Source of the DNA: Kitasatospora sp. MAP12-44
Lineage (GTDB): Bacteria; Actinomycetota; Actinomycetes; Streptomycetales; Streptomycetaceae
Assembly (NCBI RefSeq): GCF_029892095.1
Contig: NZ_JARZAE010000004.1
Location: forward strand, 1,054,001 to 1,118,000
Length of the DNA stretch: 64,000 nt
Direction: 5' to 3'
The notes beneath the pieces are model-generated. The model worked only from the letters and a program-made list of their open reading frames with translations. It did not search any database and was not told the DNA's origin. A program made the translations under genes and the position numbers. Positions 1 to 9,125 of this stretch are shown here, one piece after another; positions within the stretch are counted from its first letter, which is position 1, and each line of letters begins with the position of its first letter.

Positions 1-562
1 GGTACGGGCGGACGGCGGGCAGCGCACCGGCCGCTTCGCCTGCTTCGCCGCGTGCGTACAGCGTGAACAGCTCGCCCATCAGCTGCGCGGTGGACCAGCC
101 GTCCAGCACCAGGTGGTGGTTCATCAGGACCAGCACGTGCCGCTCCTGGTCCAGGCGCAGCAGGCTGAACCGGACGAGCCGGGGCCGGCCGAGCTCGAAG
201 CGGTGGGTGCGGTCGTCGGCGAGCAGCCGCTCCAGCCGCGCACCGCGCTCCGCCGAGGGCAGCGCGCTCAGGTCCAACTCCCGCCAGAGCAGCGGCGCGT
301 CGGTCGCCACCACCTGCACCCACTCGCCCGTGGGGCGCTGGCGGAACGCGCTGCGCAGCGCCGGGTGACGGCGGACCACGGCCTGCGCGGCGGCCCGCAA
401 TGCCGCATGGTCCAGCGGTCCGTGCAGCTCGAAGACGAACTGCGCGGTGTAGACGTCGGCCGAGCTCTCGTCGTACAGCGCGTGGAAGAGCAGCCCCTCC
501 TGGACGGGCGTGACGGGCAGGATGTCCTCGATCGCGTTCTTGCTCACCGGCCGGTCCCCCAT
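1..562 (-). CDS. NRPS, N-terminal condensation domain (partial, continues past window start)
   Basis: This is the 5' end of a second nonribosomal peptide synthetase gene, and the rest lies before base 1. The readable part (about 187 residues) opens with the condensation-domain signature [17 protein letters not shown] and reaches the catalytic motif [10 protein letters not shown] (HHxxxDG), so it is a condensation domain that joins the growing peptide to the next amino acid. The module upstream ends in an epimerization domain, so a DCL-type condensation domain accepting a D-configured donor is expected; this is inference. Two starts are possible: ATG at 562, preceded by GAGGA, or GTG at 547, which overlaps the upstream TGA as GTGA. 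The overlap points to translational coupling and co-transcription with the upstream NRPS. Confidence 0.9.
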   Translation of the reverse strand, partial: MGDRPVSKNAIEDILPVTPVQEGLLFHALYDESSADVYTAQFVFELHGPLDHAALRAAAQAVVRRHPALRSAFRQRPTGEWVQVVATDAPLLWRELDLSALPSAERGARLERLLADDRTHRFELGRPRLVRFSLLRLDQERHVLVLMNHHLVLDGWSTAQLMGELFTLYARGEAGEAAGALPAVRPY

Positions 563-3500
563 GCGTCCTCGTCCCCGTCCTGGTCCCACTCGTCGCCCCG
601 GGCCGCGTCGGCGGCGAAGTCCGCCTCGAAGCCCTCGATCTCCTCCTGCGCCAGCTCCACCAGCGCCAGGTCCGACGGGGTGTGCCCGCCCGCCCGGGGC
701 GATTGCCCATGGCGCACCAGCACCTCCAGCGCCCGCTGCCAGGTGTCGGCCAGGTCTGCCACCTCGTGCTCCTCGAGGAGTGCGCGTGGCCAGCGCCAGC
801 TGACGCTCAACTCGCTGCCGTGCGGCCCCTCCTGGGCGACCGCGTCGATCTCCAGCAGGTGGCCGAGCGGCATCAGCGGATCGCCGCCGCCGGCGAGCGC
901 GCCGTCCTCGACGGCCACCGACCAGTCGGCCTCCATCTGGGATGTGCGGCCGAGGTAGTTGAAGCAGATCTGCGGGGTCGGCGCGGCGGCGAGCAGCGGC
1001 CCGGTCCGCGGGTTGAGGTGGCGCAGCAGGCCGTAGCCGAGACCGTGCCCGGGCACCGCCCGCAGCTGCTCCTTGACCCGCTTGATCAGCGCGCCGGCCG
1101 CCGGGCCCGCCGCCCAGGCGCCGGCCGTCTGCGCGGCGCCGGTGACCAGCCGCACCGGATACAGCGCGGTGAACCAGCCGACCGTACGGGTCAGGTCGGC
1201 GCCGTACCGCTCGCCCTGGCGGCCGTGGCCCTCCAGGTCCACCCGGACCGGGCCGTCCGGGCGGCCGTGCCGCTCGCGCCAGTCGGTCACCGCCAGCGCC
1301 AGGCCGGCGAGCAGCACCTCGGTGGTGCCGGTGTAGAAGGCTGCCGGCACGGTGGTCAGCAGCGGCTCGGCCAGCTCGGGCGCCAGGGTGCGGGTCAGCC
1401 GGGCCTCCGTGGCGACGACATCGCGCGCCGGGTCCGGCCGGCCGCGGCCCAGCAGCGGCTCGTCGCCGGCCGACTCCTGCTGCCAGTAGGCGAGTTCGGC
1501 GACCGTCCCGGGCTGGTCGGCGGCGGCCGCCAGCTGCTCGGCCCACTCCTTGAGCGGGGTGCCGACCGGGTCCAGGCGCGGCGCGGCGCCGGCGCTCTCC
1601 GCCTGGTACGCGGCGACCAGTTCGGGCACCAGGATCCGCCAGGAGACGCCGTCCACGCAGAGGTGGTGCAGCACCAGCACCAGCCGACCCGGCAGGTCGG
1701 GGCCGCGGTCCAGCCAGACCACGCGGACCAACGCGCCGTCCTGCGGCGCCAGTTCGCGCGCGGCCCGGAGCCGGGCCTCACGCACCAGGTCCGCCGTCGC
1801 GGCGCCGGAGCCCTCGACGTCGACCCGGCTCACGCACGCCTTGCCGGACACCTCGCCGCGCTGGGCGACCGACAGCTGCCAGTCGCCGTCCCGGACCGGC
1901 CCCAGGGCCTGTCCGGGCCCCAGCCGCAGGCGCAGCGCGTCGTGCCGGTCCAGCAGGTACTGCACCGCCCGGTGCAGCGTCGGCTCGTCCAGACCGGCCG
2001 GGCTGCGCAGCACCACGGACTGGTGGTAGCCGTCGATCGGCCCGCCGAGGGCGCGCAGGTGGTGGACGATCGGGGTGGCCGGGACCGGGCCGATGCCGGC
2101 GTCCGGGTCGCGCTCCCGGGCCGGCTCCGCCTGCTCGGTGCGGCAGACCCGGGCCAGCGCGGCCGGCGTGCCGTGCTCGAAGACCTCCCGGGGCGTGAAC
2201 ACCAGGCCGGCCGACCGGGCCCGGCCGGCCAGCTGGATCGCCATGATGCTGTCCCCGCCGAGCTCGAAGAACCCGCCGTCCGCGCCCACCGAGGCGAGGC
2301 CGAGGACGTCGGCGAACAGCGCGCACAGGCTCGCCTCGGTCGCAGTCGCCGGGGCCTGCCCGGCGACCTCCAGCGCGCCGAAGTCCGGTGCGGGCAGGGC
2401 ACGGCGGTCCACCTTCCCGTTGCCGGTCAGCGGCAGCGCGTCGAGCCGCACAAAGGCCGCGGGCACCATGTAGGACGGCAGGGTGGCGGCCGCATGGGCC
2501 CGCAGTGCCTGCTCGGGGGTCTGCGCCACCAGATAGGCGACGATGCGCTTGTCCCCGCGCGGCCCGGTGCGGATGTCCACCGCCACCTGGCCGACACCGG
2601 GGCAGTCGGCCAGCGCGGACTCGATCTCGCCCGGCTCGATCCGGAAACCGCGGATCTTCACCTGGTCGTCGCTGCGCCCGACGAACTCCAGCTCGCCGCC
2701 GCCGTTCCAGCGCACCAGGTCCCCGGTGCGGTACATCCGCGCCCCTCCCCCGGCTCCCGCGGCTCCCCCGGCGAACGGGTCCGCCACAAAGCGCTCGGCC
2801 GTACGACCCGGGTGCCGGACGTAGCCGCGCGCCAGGCCGATGCCGCCGGCGTACAACTCGCCGACGCTGCCCGGCGGGACGGGCCGCAGCCGCTCGTCCA
2901 GCACGTAGCAGCGCATCCCCTGGAACGGCCGGCCGATCGGCACCGGGTCGGGCACCGGGTCGGTGGCGGCCAGCCGGTGGTAGGTGATGAAGGTCGTCGC
3001 CTCGGTCGGACCGTAGCCGTCGACGACCACCAGCGCCGGGCAGGCCTCGCGCAGCCGGCGCACCGTCGCGGCGGGCACCACGTCGCCGCCCGCCCAGAGC
3101 TCCCGGAGCCCGGCCAGGCACCCCGGGTCCTCCTCGGCCACCAGCCGCAGCAGCCCGGCGGTGAGCCAGAGCGCGGTCACCCGGTGCCGCGCGAGCGCGG
3201 CACCGAGGGTGGGGATGTCCAGTTCGCCGGGCGGCGCGACGACGACCTGGCCGCCGTTCAGCAGCGGCACCCACACCTCGTAGGTCGCCAGGTCGAAGGC
3301 GGCGGGCGAGTGGAACAGCACCCGCCGGTGCGCCTCACCGTCCCAGACGGCGTCCAGCGCCAGCCCCAGGATGTCCTCGTGCGAGATGGCGACGCCCTTG
3401 GGCGTGCCGGTGGAGCCGGAGGTGTACATCACGTACGCCAGCTGGGCCGGCCGGCAGGTCACGGCCGGCTCGGTGGCCGGCGCGTCCTGCCAGGTCCGCG

Positions 3501-5268
3501 GAGCGTCGACCGCGACCACGGGCAGCTCCAGCTGCTCAGCGAGCTCCAGGGTGCCGGCGTCGCAGAGCACCAGCAGCGCGCCGCTGTCGCGCGCCGTGGT
3601 CCGCAGCCGCTGCACCGGGTGCCGGGTGTCCAGCGGCAGGTAGACGCCGCCCGCCTTGATCACGGCCAGCATCGAGACCACCAGGTCCGGGGTGCGCTCC
3701 TGCAGCAGCACCACGGGCGTCTCGGCCGCCACCCCCGACGCGAGCAGCCGGTGCGCCAGGCGGTTGGCTCGCAGGTCCAACTCCCGGTAGCTGTACCGGA
3801 TACCGTCGGAGCTCAGCGCGGTCGCGTCCGGCGTGCGCGCCACCTGGGCGGCGAACCGCTCGGTGAGCGTGGTCGCCGTCGGATCCTCGCGGTGCGAGGT
3901 GGCCCTGCCCTGGACCAGCACCCAGCGGCGCTCGGCCGGCGTCAGCAACTCGGTGCGGCCGACGGTGCGTTCGGGATCCGCAGCGGCCGCGCACAGGAAG
4001 GCGGCGAGCCGCTGCTGGTGGCCGGCCACCTCAGCAGCCGGGTAGCGCGACGCGTTGGCCTCGACCTCCAGCATCAGGCCCTCGGTACCGTGGTCCTGGA
4101 GCACGACGGACAGGTCGTCGACCGGCCCGGCCAGGTAGATCTGGGTGCCGGTGGCGGCACCGAACCGCAGCCCGCTGCCGGCCGGCAGGATGTTGACCTG
4201 GGTCGCGAACAGGCCCTCGGTGCGGCCCAGTTCGTCACGGATGTCCAGTTCGGCGCGCATGTCCTGATGGAGGTAGCGCTGGTGGCGCAGCGCCCGCTTC
4301 ATCTCGGCCGAGGCGGCTCGCACCAGCTCGGTCCAGCGCAGGTCCGCGCCGACCTCCAGGCGCAACGGCACGATGTTGGACACCATGCCGGGGGTGCCGC
4401 GCAGCACCGCGTTGCTCCGCGCGGTCACCGGCAGGCCGAGCACCACACTCGACTCGCCGGTCATCCGCTGGATGTAGGCGGCCACCGCGGCGACCGCCAG
4501 CGCGGGCAGGGCGGTCCCGGCCCGGCGGGCCGCCGCGTGCACGGCGGCCGTCTGCGCGGCGCCGATCCTCCCCGTCCGCCGGGTCGCGCCGGCCGCCCCG
4601 CTCATCAGCATCGAGCCGGTCGGCCGACCGGACAGCGCGACGGGCCGGGGCAGGTCGCTCAAGTGCGCCTGCCAGTACGCCCGGTCCTCCTCGAAGCGCT
4701 CCGAGGCCCGATAGGCGGCGTCCTGCTCCAGCAGCTGGGTGAGGGTGCCGAAGGAGTGGGCGGCGGGCTGCTCGCCGCGTTCCAGCGCGGTGTAGAGCTC
4801 CGCGATCCGGGCGCTCACCAGGGAGCCGCTGAAGCCGTCCGTGATGATGTGGTGGCCGCCCACGTAGAGGAAGTGCCAGTCGGGCGCGAGCCGGAGCACG
4901 GCGGTGCAAAACAGCGGCCCGGCCAGCAGGTCGACCGGCCGCTCGACCGCCTCGCGCATCCAGCGCTCGGCGGCCTCCCGCGGCAGCCGCTCGCCGCTCA
5001 GGTCGACCGAGTCCAAGGGCCGGCTCGGTCCGTCGTGCGGCACCTGCAGTGCGCTGACCCCGTCCGGCCGCAGCCGCACGTGTGCGGTCTCCACCTCACC
5101 GACCAGTCGCCGGACCGCCCGGTCGAGCACCGAAAGCGTCAACGGCCCTCGGATGTCGGTGTACTGAGCCAGATTGTAGGCGCTGCTCGTCGGATCCAGC
5201 TGTTGGGCCAGCCAGATTCCGTGCTGTGCTCGGGAAAGCGGCACCAGGGCCGACTCGTGCGCGGGCAT
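544..5268 (-). CDS. NRPS module, domains C-A-T-E (1574 aa)
   Basis: A single-module nonribosomal peptide synthetase. The condensation domain (about residues 1-440) has HHIITDGF near residue 138. The adenylation domain (about 465-960) has the A3 core [11 protein letters not shown] near 615, GYGPTEAT, and [10 protein letters not shown] near 950. The carrier domain has the phosphopantetheine site LGGDSIM near 1005. The epimerization domain (about 1060-1500) has [13 protein letters not shown] near 1200, EGHGRQ and [11 protein letters not shown]. Hand alignment to GrsA PheA gives the pocket code D-L-Y-W-W-G-G-T-F-K. The W-x-G-G-T-F-K part is typical of Val-like or other aliphatic/phenylglycine codes, so a D-configured hydrophobic residue is my inference. 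It lies 78 bp downstream of an MbtH gene and overlaps the next NRPS by a few bases. The product cannot be named from this fragment. Confidence 0.95.
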   Translation of the reverse strand: MPAHESALVPLSRAQHGIWLAQQLDPTSSAYNLAQYTDIRGPLTLSVLDRAVRRLVGEVETAHVRLRPDGVSALQVPHDGPSRPLDSVDLSGERLPREAAERWMREAVERPVDLLAGPLFCTAVLRLAPDWHFLYVGGHHIITDGFSGSLVSARIAELYTALERGEQPAAHSFGTLTQLLEQDAAYRASERFEEDRAYWQAHLSDLPRPVALSGRPTGSMLMSGAAGATRRTGRIGAAQTAAVHAAARRAGTALPALAVAAVAAYIQRMTGESSVVLGLPVTARSNAVLRGTPGMVSNIVPLRLEVGADLRWTELVRAASAEMKRALRHQRYLHQDMRAELDIRDELGRTEGLFATQVNILPAGSGLRFGAATGTQIYLAGPVDDLSVVLQDHGTEGLMLEVEANASRYPAAEVAGHQQRLAAFLCAAAADPERTVGRTELLTPAERRWVLVQGRATSHREDPTATTLTERFAAQVARTPDATALSSDGIRYSYRELDLRANRLAHRLLASGVAAETPVVLLQERTPDLVVSMLAVIKAGGVYLPLDTRHPVQRLRTTARDSGALLVLCDAGTLELAEQLELPVVAVDAPRTWQDAPATEPAVTCRPAQLAYVMYTSGSTGTPKGVAISHEDILGLALDAVWDGEAHRRVLFHSPAAFDLATYEVWVPLLNGGQVVVAPPGELDIPTLGAALARHRVTALWLTAGLLRLVAEEDPGCLAGLRELWAGGDVVPAATVRRLREACPALVVVDGYGPTEATTFITYHRLAATDPVPDPVPIGRPFQGMRCYVLDERLRPVPPGSVGELYAGGIGLARGYVRHPGRTAERFVADPFAGGAAGAGGGARMYRTGDLVRWNGGGELEFVGRSDDQVKIRGFRIEPGEIESALADCPGVGQVAVDIRTGPRGDKRIVAYLVAQTPEQALRAHAAATLPSYMVPAAFVRLDALPLTGNGKVDRRALPAPDFGALEVAGQAPATATEASLCALFADVLGLASVGADGGFFELGGDSIMAIQLAGRARSAGLVFTPREVFEHGTPAALARVCRTEQAEPARERDPDAGIGPVPATPIVHHLRALGGPIDGYHQSVVLRSPAGLDEPTLHRAVQYLLDRHDALRLRLGPGQALGPVRDGDWQLSVAQRGEVSGKACVSRVDVEGSGAATADLVREARLRAARELAPQDGALVRVVWLDRGPDLPGRLVLVLHHLCVDGVSWRILVPELVAAYQAESAGAAPRLDPVGTPLKEWAEQLAAAADQPGTVAELAYWQQESAGDEPLLGRGRPDPARDVVATEARLTRTLAPELAEPLLTTVPAAFYTGTTEVLLAGLALAVTDWRERHGRPDGPVRVDLEGHGRQGERYGADLTRTVGWFTALYPVRLVTGAAQTAGAWAAGPAAGALIKRVKEQLRAVPGHGLGYGLLRHLNPRTGPLLAAAPTPQICFNYLGRTSQMEADWSVAVEDGALAGGGDPLMPLGHLLEIDAVAQEGPHGSELSVSWRWPRALLEEHEVADLADTWQRALEVLVRHGQSPRAGGHTPSDLALVELAQEEIEGFEADFAADAARGDEWDQDGDEDAWGTGR

Positions 5269-5346
5269 GGCTTTTCTCTCACCCCAGGGGTTCTCGGTCG
5301 GTGAACTCCGTGCGTCAGTGCACGCGTCCGTTACGACACGCGTGTG

Positions 5347-5562
5347 TCAGGACAACGCGTCCATCTCGCGGACCAGGCTGAGCGGGCGCATGTCGGTCCA
5401 GTGCTCCTCGACGTAGCCGAGGCACTCCTCGCGCGGCGACGGGCCGAACCGCGCCACCCAGCCGGCCGGCACCTCAAGCGCCGCGGGCCAGAGCGAGTGC
5501 TGTCCCTCGTCGTTGACCAGAACGCAGTACTGGGCGTCGTCGTTCTCAAATGGATTGGCCAT
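5347..5562 (-). CDS. mbtH: MbtH-like protein (71 aa)
   Basis: A small chaperone-like partner that binds NRPS adenylation domains and is often needed for their solubility or activity. The sequence has the family hallmarks: NPFENDD at the N terminus, then a SLWP motif, P-x-GW, a CL.Y stretch and W-x-DMRP near the C terminus. Its 71 residues are the normal family length. The ATG at 5562 follows an AAGGTGA ribosome binding site. It is the first gene of a minus-strand operon with the C-A-T-E synthetase and the following NRPS, and it presumably serves those adenylation domains. Confidence 0.96.
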   Translation of the reverse strand: MANPFENDDAQYCVLVNDEGQHSLWPAALEVPAGWVARFGPSPREECLGYVEEHWTDMRPLSLVREMDALS

Positions 5563-5725
5563 GGCTTCACCTTTTCGATTTCTGCTGACGGGAATGCGGC
5601 AGCGATCACCGACCGATGTCCGCCGGGCAGGCGGTAGCGGCCGCGCATTCAGCGGTGGGAAGAATCTCGGAAACCGGACGGGAGCCGGCCTGCGCAGTGC
5701 GCACGGCCCGGCAATAGTCGCCTGT

Positions 5726-5740
5726 CTGACGTTACGTCAG
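5726..5740. promoter_or_regulatory. 15-bp palindrome CTGACGTTACGTCAG upstream of mbtH
   Basis: A perfect palindrome with 7-bp arms around a single central base, about 165 bp upstream of the MbtH start in a gene-free, lower-GC promoter region. The same 15 bases occur once more, at 53608-53622, directly before the giant T7SS gene. Palindromic, intergenic and shared, it is a good candidate operator for a dimeric regulator. No regulator is identified. Confidence 0.5.
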
Positions 5741-5798
5741 CGCCTTTGCGGAGCCTTCAACCTAGGATCTCGGCGCGATAACTGTCAATGTACGAAAG

Positions 5799-5821
5799 GT
5801 CACTGACCATCCGTCAGTCAC
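5799..5821. repeat. Imperfect inverted repeat in the NRPS upstream region
   Basis: GTCACTGAC and GTCAGTCAC are separated by 5 bases and pair at 8 of 9 positions. The element sits at the distal end of the mbtH upstream region and may be another regulatory site. Confidence 0.3.
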
Positions 5822-6304
5822 AACTCCGGTTTGCGTTCGGGGAGAACCGCACGAGCGCAGCGAACGACGTCCGGAGACGATGAGCCTACGGAGTCCGCAA
5901 CTTCAGAGAGGTGTCCTGGTGAGGGGTTTCCAGGTCCGGTCTCGAGGAGGGAATGCTTGTCCCAGCGGCGTGTGTCGCACGCGGGCCCAAGGTCCAACTC
6001 GGCAGCAGGGACGGCACCGTGGCGACCACGGTAGCGGTGGCGGCAGTGGCCGGCGCTCCGGCCCGGGGCCGTCGGACAGGTCGTAAAGAGGCCTGCTGGG
6101 GCAAGGTCTCACTCCATCGCTGGGCGGGGCCCGCCTCGAGGAGGGGCGGGCCGGCGGCTCTCGCACCGCTCAACGACTAGGAACGCTTCGAACCTGATGA
6201 TTGGTTGCATCGATCCGTGATCTCCCGGCCCGCCGCTACTCGATCGCCGGATCGGAGCACGCCATTCCGCTCCCTGTCGGGGGCGGGTACCGGTGTCAGT
6301 ACGT
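5822..6304. other. Gene-poor stretch, no supported gene
   Basis: I see no convincing gene here. A 75-codon plus-strand frame at 5953-6180 follows a GAGGAGGGA sequence, but its product is low-complexity (Ala, Gly, Arg) and resembles nothing I recognise. A short GC-rich inverted repeat (GGCCCGCC/GGCGGGCC) lies near 6127-6153. The stretch borders a decayed insertion element and may be debris from it. Confidence 0.4.
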
Positions 6305-6375
6305 GAGCCGGCTGCACGCGAGGGACCCGAGCTGGTTGCTGACACCAGCTCGGGTCCCTCGTGTGCAGCCGGCTC
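6305..6375. repeat. Long inverted repeat, 32-bp arms
   Basis: Arms at 6305-6336 and 6344-6375 are reverse complements at 31 of 32 positions, around a 7-base loop. Complementarity partly continues outside through TACGT-like sequence. As RNA this would be an extremely stable hairpin. It begins 16 bp beyond the stop of the transposase remnant. It could be a strong (possibly bidirectional) terminator or a mobile-element end structure. There is no obvious U-run. Confidence 0.75.
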
Positions 6376-6390
6376 CCGTACGTACGCAGG

Positions 6391-6975
6391 TCAGTAATGA
6401 CTGGGCATGGCCGCTCGTGCCGGCCGCCCGGCCTGTTCGCGCCGAACGCCCCACGCTCCCGCCGCGCGGCCGCTCGACTGCGACCGCGGCTGCGACTGCG
6501 ACTGCGACTGCGACCGCGGCTGCCCCGGCGCCCTGTTCCACTCGGTCCGCGCGCTGGGCCAGCCCGCCGCCGAGCGGCCGGGCGGCGGGCTGGAGACAGC
6601 CGCCGAGACGCGCGTCCAGTCGATCCGCCGGACGATCTGCGGCCGGCTCAGCAGAACATGGTGGACCTTGCCGAAGACGCCTGCCTCGCTCCACCGGCAC
6701 AGTCGGCGCCAGCAGGTCTGCCCGGAGCCGAAGCCGAGTTCCCGCGGCAGTTGCTGCCAGGTGATACCGGTGCTGAGCACGAACAGGATGCCCTGCAGAC
6801 AGAGCCGGTCGGCCACCGGCCGAGGACCCGGTGCGCGGGCCGGCCACGGCGGCAGCAGCGGCTCGATCAGTGCCCACACCTCGTCGTCCAGCAGCCAGGG
6901 CGCGACCGCACCACCGCTGCCTCGCGTCGGCCAGCCACTGCCGGCGGCGGCCGCCGGCCGTGATGAATCGATCAT
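6391..6975 (-). pseudogene. IS5-family transposase remnant, C-terminal catalytic part lost
   Basis: The first about 110 residues match the N-terminal (DUF4096-like) part of IS5-family transposases: LLDDEVWALIEPLLPP, GILFVLSTGITWQQLP, RLCRWSEAGVF, and RRIDWTRVS. After IDWTRVS the family would continue into the DDE catalytic region. Here it runs into Ser-Gln-Arg low complexity encoded by hexamer repeats, and no DDE triad follows. The ATG at 6975 has GGGGGA upstream. I conclude it is a truncated, non-functional copy. Confidence 0.8.
6473..6523. repeat. Imperfect tandem hexamer repeat (GCGACT-like)
   Basis: Repeated GCGACT/GCGACC/GCGGCT hexamers lie inside the 3' part of the transposase remnant. 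They encode the Ser-Gln-Arg tract seen there and probably arose by slippage after the gene lost function. Confidence 0.7.
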
Positions 6976-7155
6976 GCTGTTCCCCCATGAAGGTGATGGA
7001 GCACCGGATGCCCCGTCACCTCGCGATCGGCCGCGGCATCGGGCCCGCGCGTACCTGCGGGCAGCTGGCACTCCGGGCCCGCCGGATCGCGGCGGGCCAC
7101 AGTGGTTGTCCGGTGAGCCGGCTCAGGCCTCGTCAAGGCCTTGGGCCGGGCGCCA

Positions 7156-7482
7156 TCAGGGGTGCGCGCCCGCCCGGAAGTCGGGAGGCGGCAACGGACG
7201 GGCCGTCCATGCCCGCAGGGAAGGGGAGTTGACGATGGCCCGGTTGCACAGGGCGAGGGCCATGGCGCCGCTCGGTGCCCGGCGCGGGTCGGCGCGATGG
7301 AACAGGGCCAGATCGATGGTCCCGGCGTGCGGACCGGCACGGGCGTGCACGTATTCCAACCGGTCGTCCGGCACCGCGTTGGCCCAGATGACGTCGGTCG
7401 CCAGGGTGGGCACCAGGTACTCGGGCTGCTGGGTCCGGTCGGCGGGCGACGGCGACGGACCCGTCAGCCGGATCAGGACCAT
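7156..7482 (-). CDS. Hypothetical protein following the secreted peptide gene (108 aa)
   Basis: I do not recognise this protein. It starts MVLIRLTG and has no signal peptide or membrane segment. Its composition is mixed and globular, and codon use fits a real high-GC gene. The ATG at 7482 (or an in-frame GTG at 7488) lies only 7 bases after the stop of the small peptide gene at 7490, so the two are almost certainly co-transcribed and translationally coupled. A weak hairpin (AGGCCT-CGTCA-AGGCCT) downstream near 7125-7141 could end the transcript. The pairing with a signal-peptide-bearing microprotein and a divergent regulator suggests a small functional cassette. Confidence 0.6.
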   Translation of the reverse strand: MVLIRLTGPSPSPADRTQQPEYLVPTLATDVIWANAVPDDRLEYVHARAGPHAGTIDLALFHRADPRRAPSGAMALALCNRAIVNSPSLRAWTARPLPPPDFRAGAHP

Positions 7483-7489
7483 CTCCACG

Positions 7490-7687
7490 TCACGCCCCCG
7501 CGACCCAGCACAGGCTGCACGGCAGGCCAGGGGCGACCGAGTCCGTCGCGGCGGCAGCAGCAGCGGCGGGGCGAGCGGTACCGGCGTCACTCGGCGTGCC
7601 GTTCCAGGCGCCGGCACCGACGGCCAGGAGCGCGGCCAGGGCCAGGGCGGCGGCGGTGCGGCGAGCGGTGCGGGCCGTTTTCGACAT
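7490..7687 (-). CDS. Small secreted peptide with C-terminal CxxC (65 aa)
   Basis: A 65-residue protein with a classic N-terminal export signal: a basic start (SKTARTARR), a hydrophobic Ala/Leu core, then small residues around AGA. The rest is an Ala-rich linker and a C-terminal segment ending LPCSLCWVAGA, with two cysteines in a CxxC spacing. The ATG at 7687 has GGGGGA at suitable distance. It leads a two-gene minus-strand operon and is divergent from a LuxR-type regulator. It is too small to be an enzyme. A secreted signal peptide, a peptide-antibiotic precursor or a small redox/metal-binding peptide are all possible. I know of no close family. Confidence 0.6.
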   Translation of the reverse strand: MSKTARTARRTAAALALAALLAVGAGAWNGTPSDAGTARPAAAAAAATDSVAPGLPCSLCWVAGA

Positions 7688-7823
7688 GGCGGTATCCCCC
7701 AGAGGCGTCAGACAGGTGATGGTTCTGGACCGGGCGGCCCGGTCTGCCGGTATCCATCGGGCCACTCCCGGGGCCGGCTGAAAGAACCATCGCAGCCGCC
7801 GACCTGCGCCGGAACGGGTGCGT

Positions 7824-7858
7824 GCTGGCAGCATCCCCGCTGGCAGCTTGGTGCCAGC
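7824..7858. promoter_or_regulatory. Three TGCTGGCA-like half-sites in the divergent promoter region
   Basis: GCTGGCA occurs at 7824-7830 and 7839-7845 (15 bp apart), and its inverted complement TGCCAGC at 7852-7858, the last two forming a hairpin-like dyad. They lie between the secreted-peptide operon and the LuxR-type regulator, where an autoregulator would bind. The role is inferred. Confidence 0.4.
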
Positions 7859-8063
7859 AGCGGTGCAGACCACCTCCCTGTGGGCGCAAGGGCGTTGGCC
7901 GGCGGCAGGCGCCGCGGTGCGTCGCCCGCATGGGCAGCACACGCGGTTGATCGGACTCACCACGCGGGAGGGCCCGAGATACGTGCGAGATACGCTGATC
8001 CTGGAGGATCGCATCAAGACGCAGCGGGGATCTCGCCAAGTCGCAGATGCACGGGGAGCGCAG

Positions 8064-9089
8064 ATGCACGGGGGACGTATGGGCGCACCAAGAATGGTCG
8101 AGACGGCCACGCTCGTCGGTCTCGGACTGGAGCAAGGCGCCGCACGGGTGTGGCAGGCGATGCATGCCGTACCCGATGCGGGAGTTGACGACCTGGCAGC
8201 CCTGCTGGGGGTCACCGCGGACGAGGTCGGGAGCTGCCTGACCGCACTGGCGGACCTGGCCCTGATCAGGGCCTCCATGGAGGATCCGCAGCGTCTGGTG
8301 CCCGTTGCCGCAGAGGCCGGCCTTGAGCTCCTGCTACGCCGCCAGGAGGAGCAACTCGCCGAACAGCGCCGCCAGGTCGAGGCCAAACGCGACCAGATCA
8401 CCGCCCTGATCGCCGCCAGGGTGTCCGCCGGCGGTACGACCCAGGAGCTTGAGCACCTGGTCGGCCTGGACGTCATCCAAGCCCGGTTCGAGCGGTTGGC
8501 GTACTCCATCAAAGAGACCGTGGACAGCATGCTCCCCGGCACCGCGTTCCCGGCCGAGATGCTGGATGCCGCCAGGCCCTTGGACGAGGAGGTGGTGGCC
8601 CGCGGGGTGCGCATGCGCTCGCTCTACCAGACCGCGATCCACAACGACACCGCGACTCTGAGCTACGCCCGGGCGATGGCGGCCCGCGGCGCACACATCC
8701 GGACCGTGCCGGTCCTGGATCAGCGGCTGTGGCTGGGCGACGGCCGGATCGCCATCGTGCCGTTGGAGCCGGCCAATCCGCGCGCCGGTGCCGTGCTCGT
8801 CACGGCACCGGGCATCATCGCCTCGCTGTCCCAACTGTTCGAACACACCTGGAGCAACGCCGCGCCACTGGTGGTCGGCAACCCGGTGGAGCCGGCGACC
8901 GGCCTGACCGACACCGAGCGTGAACTGCTCACCATGCTCGCCGCCGGCCTGACCGACGAAGCCGCGGGCAAGCGACTGGGCGTCTCGCTGCGCACCGTCC
9001 GCCGGATGATGGCCGACCTGATGTCCCGTCTCGAAGCCGGTTCACGCTTCGAAGCCGGCATCAAGGCCGCCAAGAGAGGCTGGTTATAG
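8064..9089 (+). CDS. LuxR-type transcriptional regulator with TTA codon
   Basis: The N-terminal part has a helical, TrmB/winged-helix-like segment (DDLAALLGVTADEVGSCL), and the middle about 180 residues may be a sensor region. The C terminus is a LuxR-type helix-turn-helix: LTDTERELLTMLAAGLTDEAA, then KRLGVSLRTVRRMMADLM. Start candidates are ATG 8064 (GGGGAG 5 bases upstream, chosen), ATG 8079 (GGGGGA only 3 bases away) and ATG 8094. A direct repeat (GATGCACGGGG) spans the first two. The last sense codon, at 9084-9086, is TTA, the rare leucine codon that needs the bldA tRNA in Streptomyces, so translation may be tied to development. It probably controls the divergent secreted-peptide operon. 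Confidence 0.85.
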   Translation: MHGGRMGAPRMVETATLVGLGLEQGAARVWQAMHAVPDAGVDDLAALLGVTADEVGSCLTALADLALIRASMEDPQRLVPVAAEAGLELLLRRQEEQLAEQRRQVEAKRDQITALIAARVSAGGTTQELEHLVGLDVIQARFERLAYSIKETVDSMLPGTAFPAEMLDAARPLDEEVVARGVRMRSLYQTAIHNDTATLSYARAMAARGAHIRTVPVLDQRLWLGDGRIAIVPLEPANPRAGAVLVTAPGIIASLSQLFEHTWSNAAPLVVGNPVEPATGLTDTERELLTMLAAGLTDEAAGKRLGVSLRTVRRMMADLMSRLEAGSRFEAGIKAAKRGWL

Positions 9090-9125
9090 GACGCCGTGCC
9101 CGCGAGCGACTCAGATCGAGCAGCC

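Noticed and set aside
682..5304. Long open plus-strand frame opposite the NRPS
   Set aside because: Composition is Arg/Gln/Pro/His-rich with no recognisable motif, and it is the mirror of a strongly supported NRPS with all domain cores. GC-rich genes keep the opposite strand open.
5953..6180. 75-codon plus-strand frame with a GAGGAGGGA before it
   Set aside because: Low-complexity product and no similarity or coding context; kept only as a remark under the gene-poor stretch.
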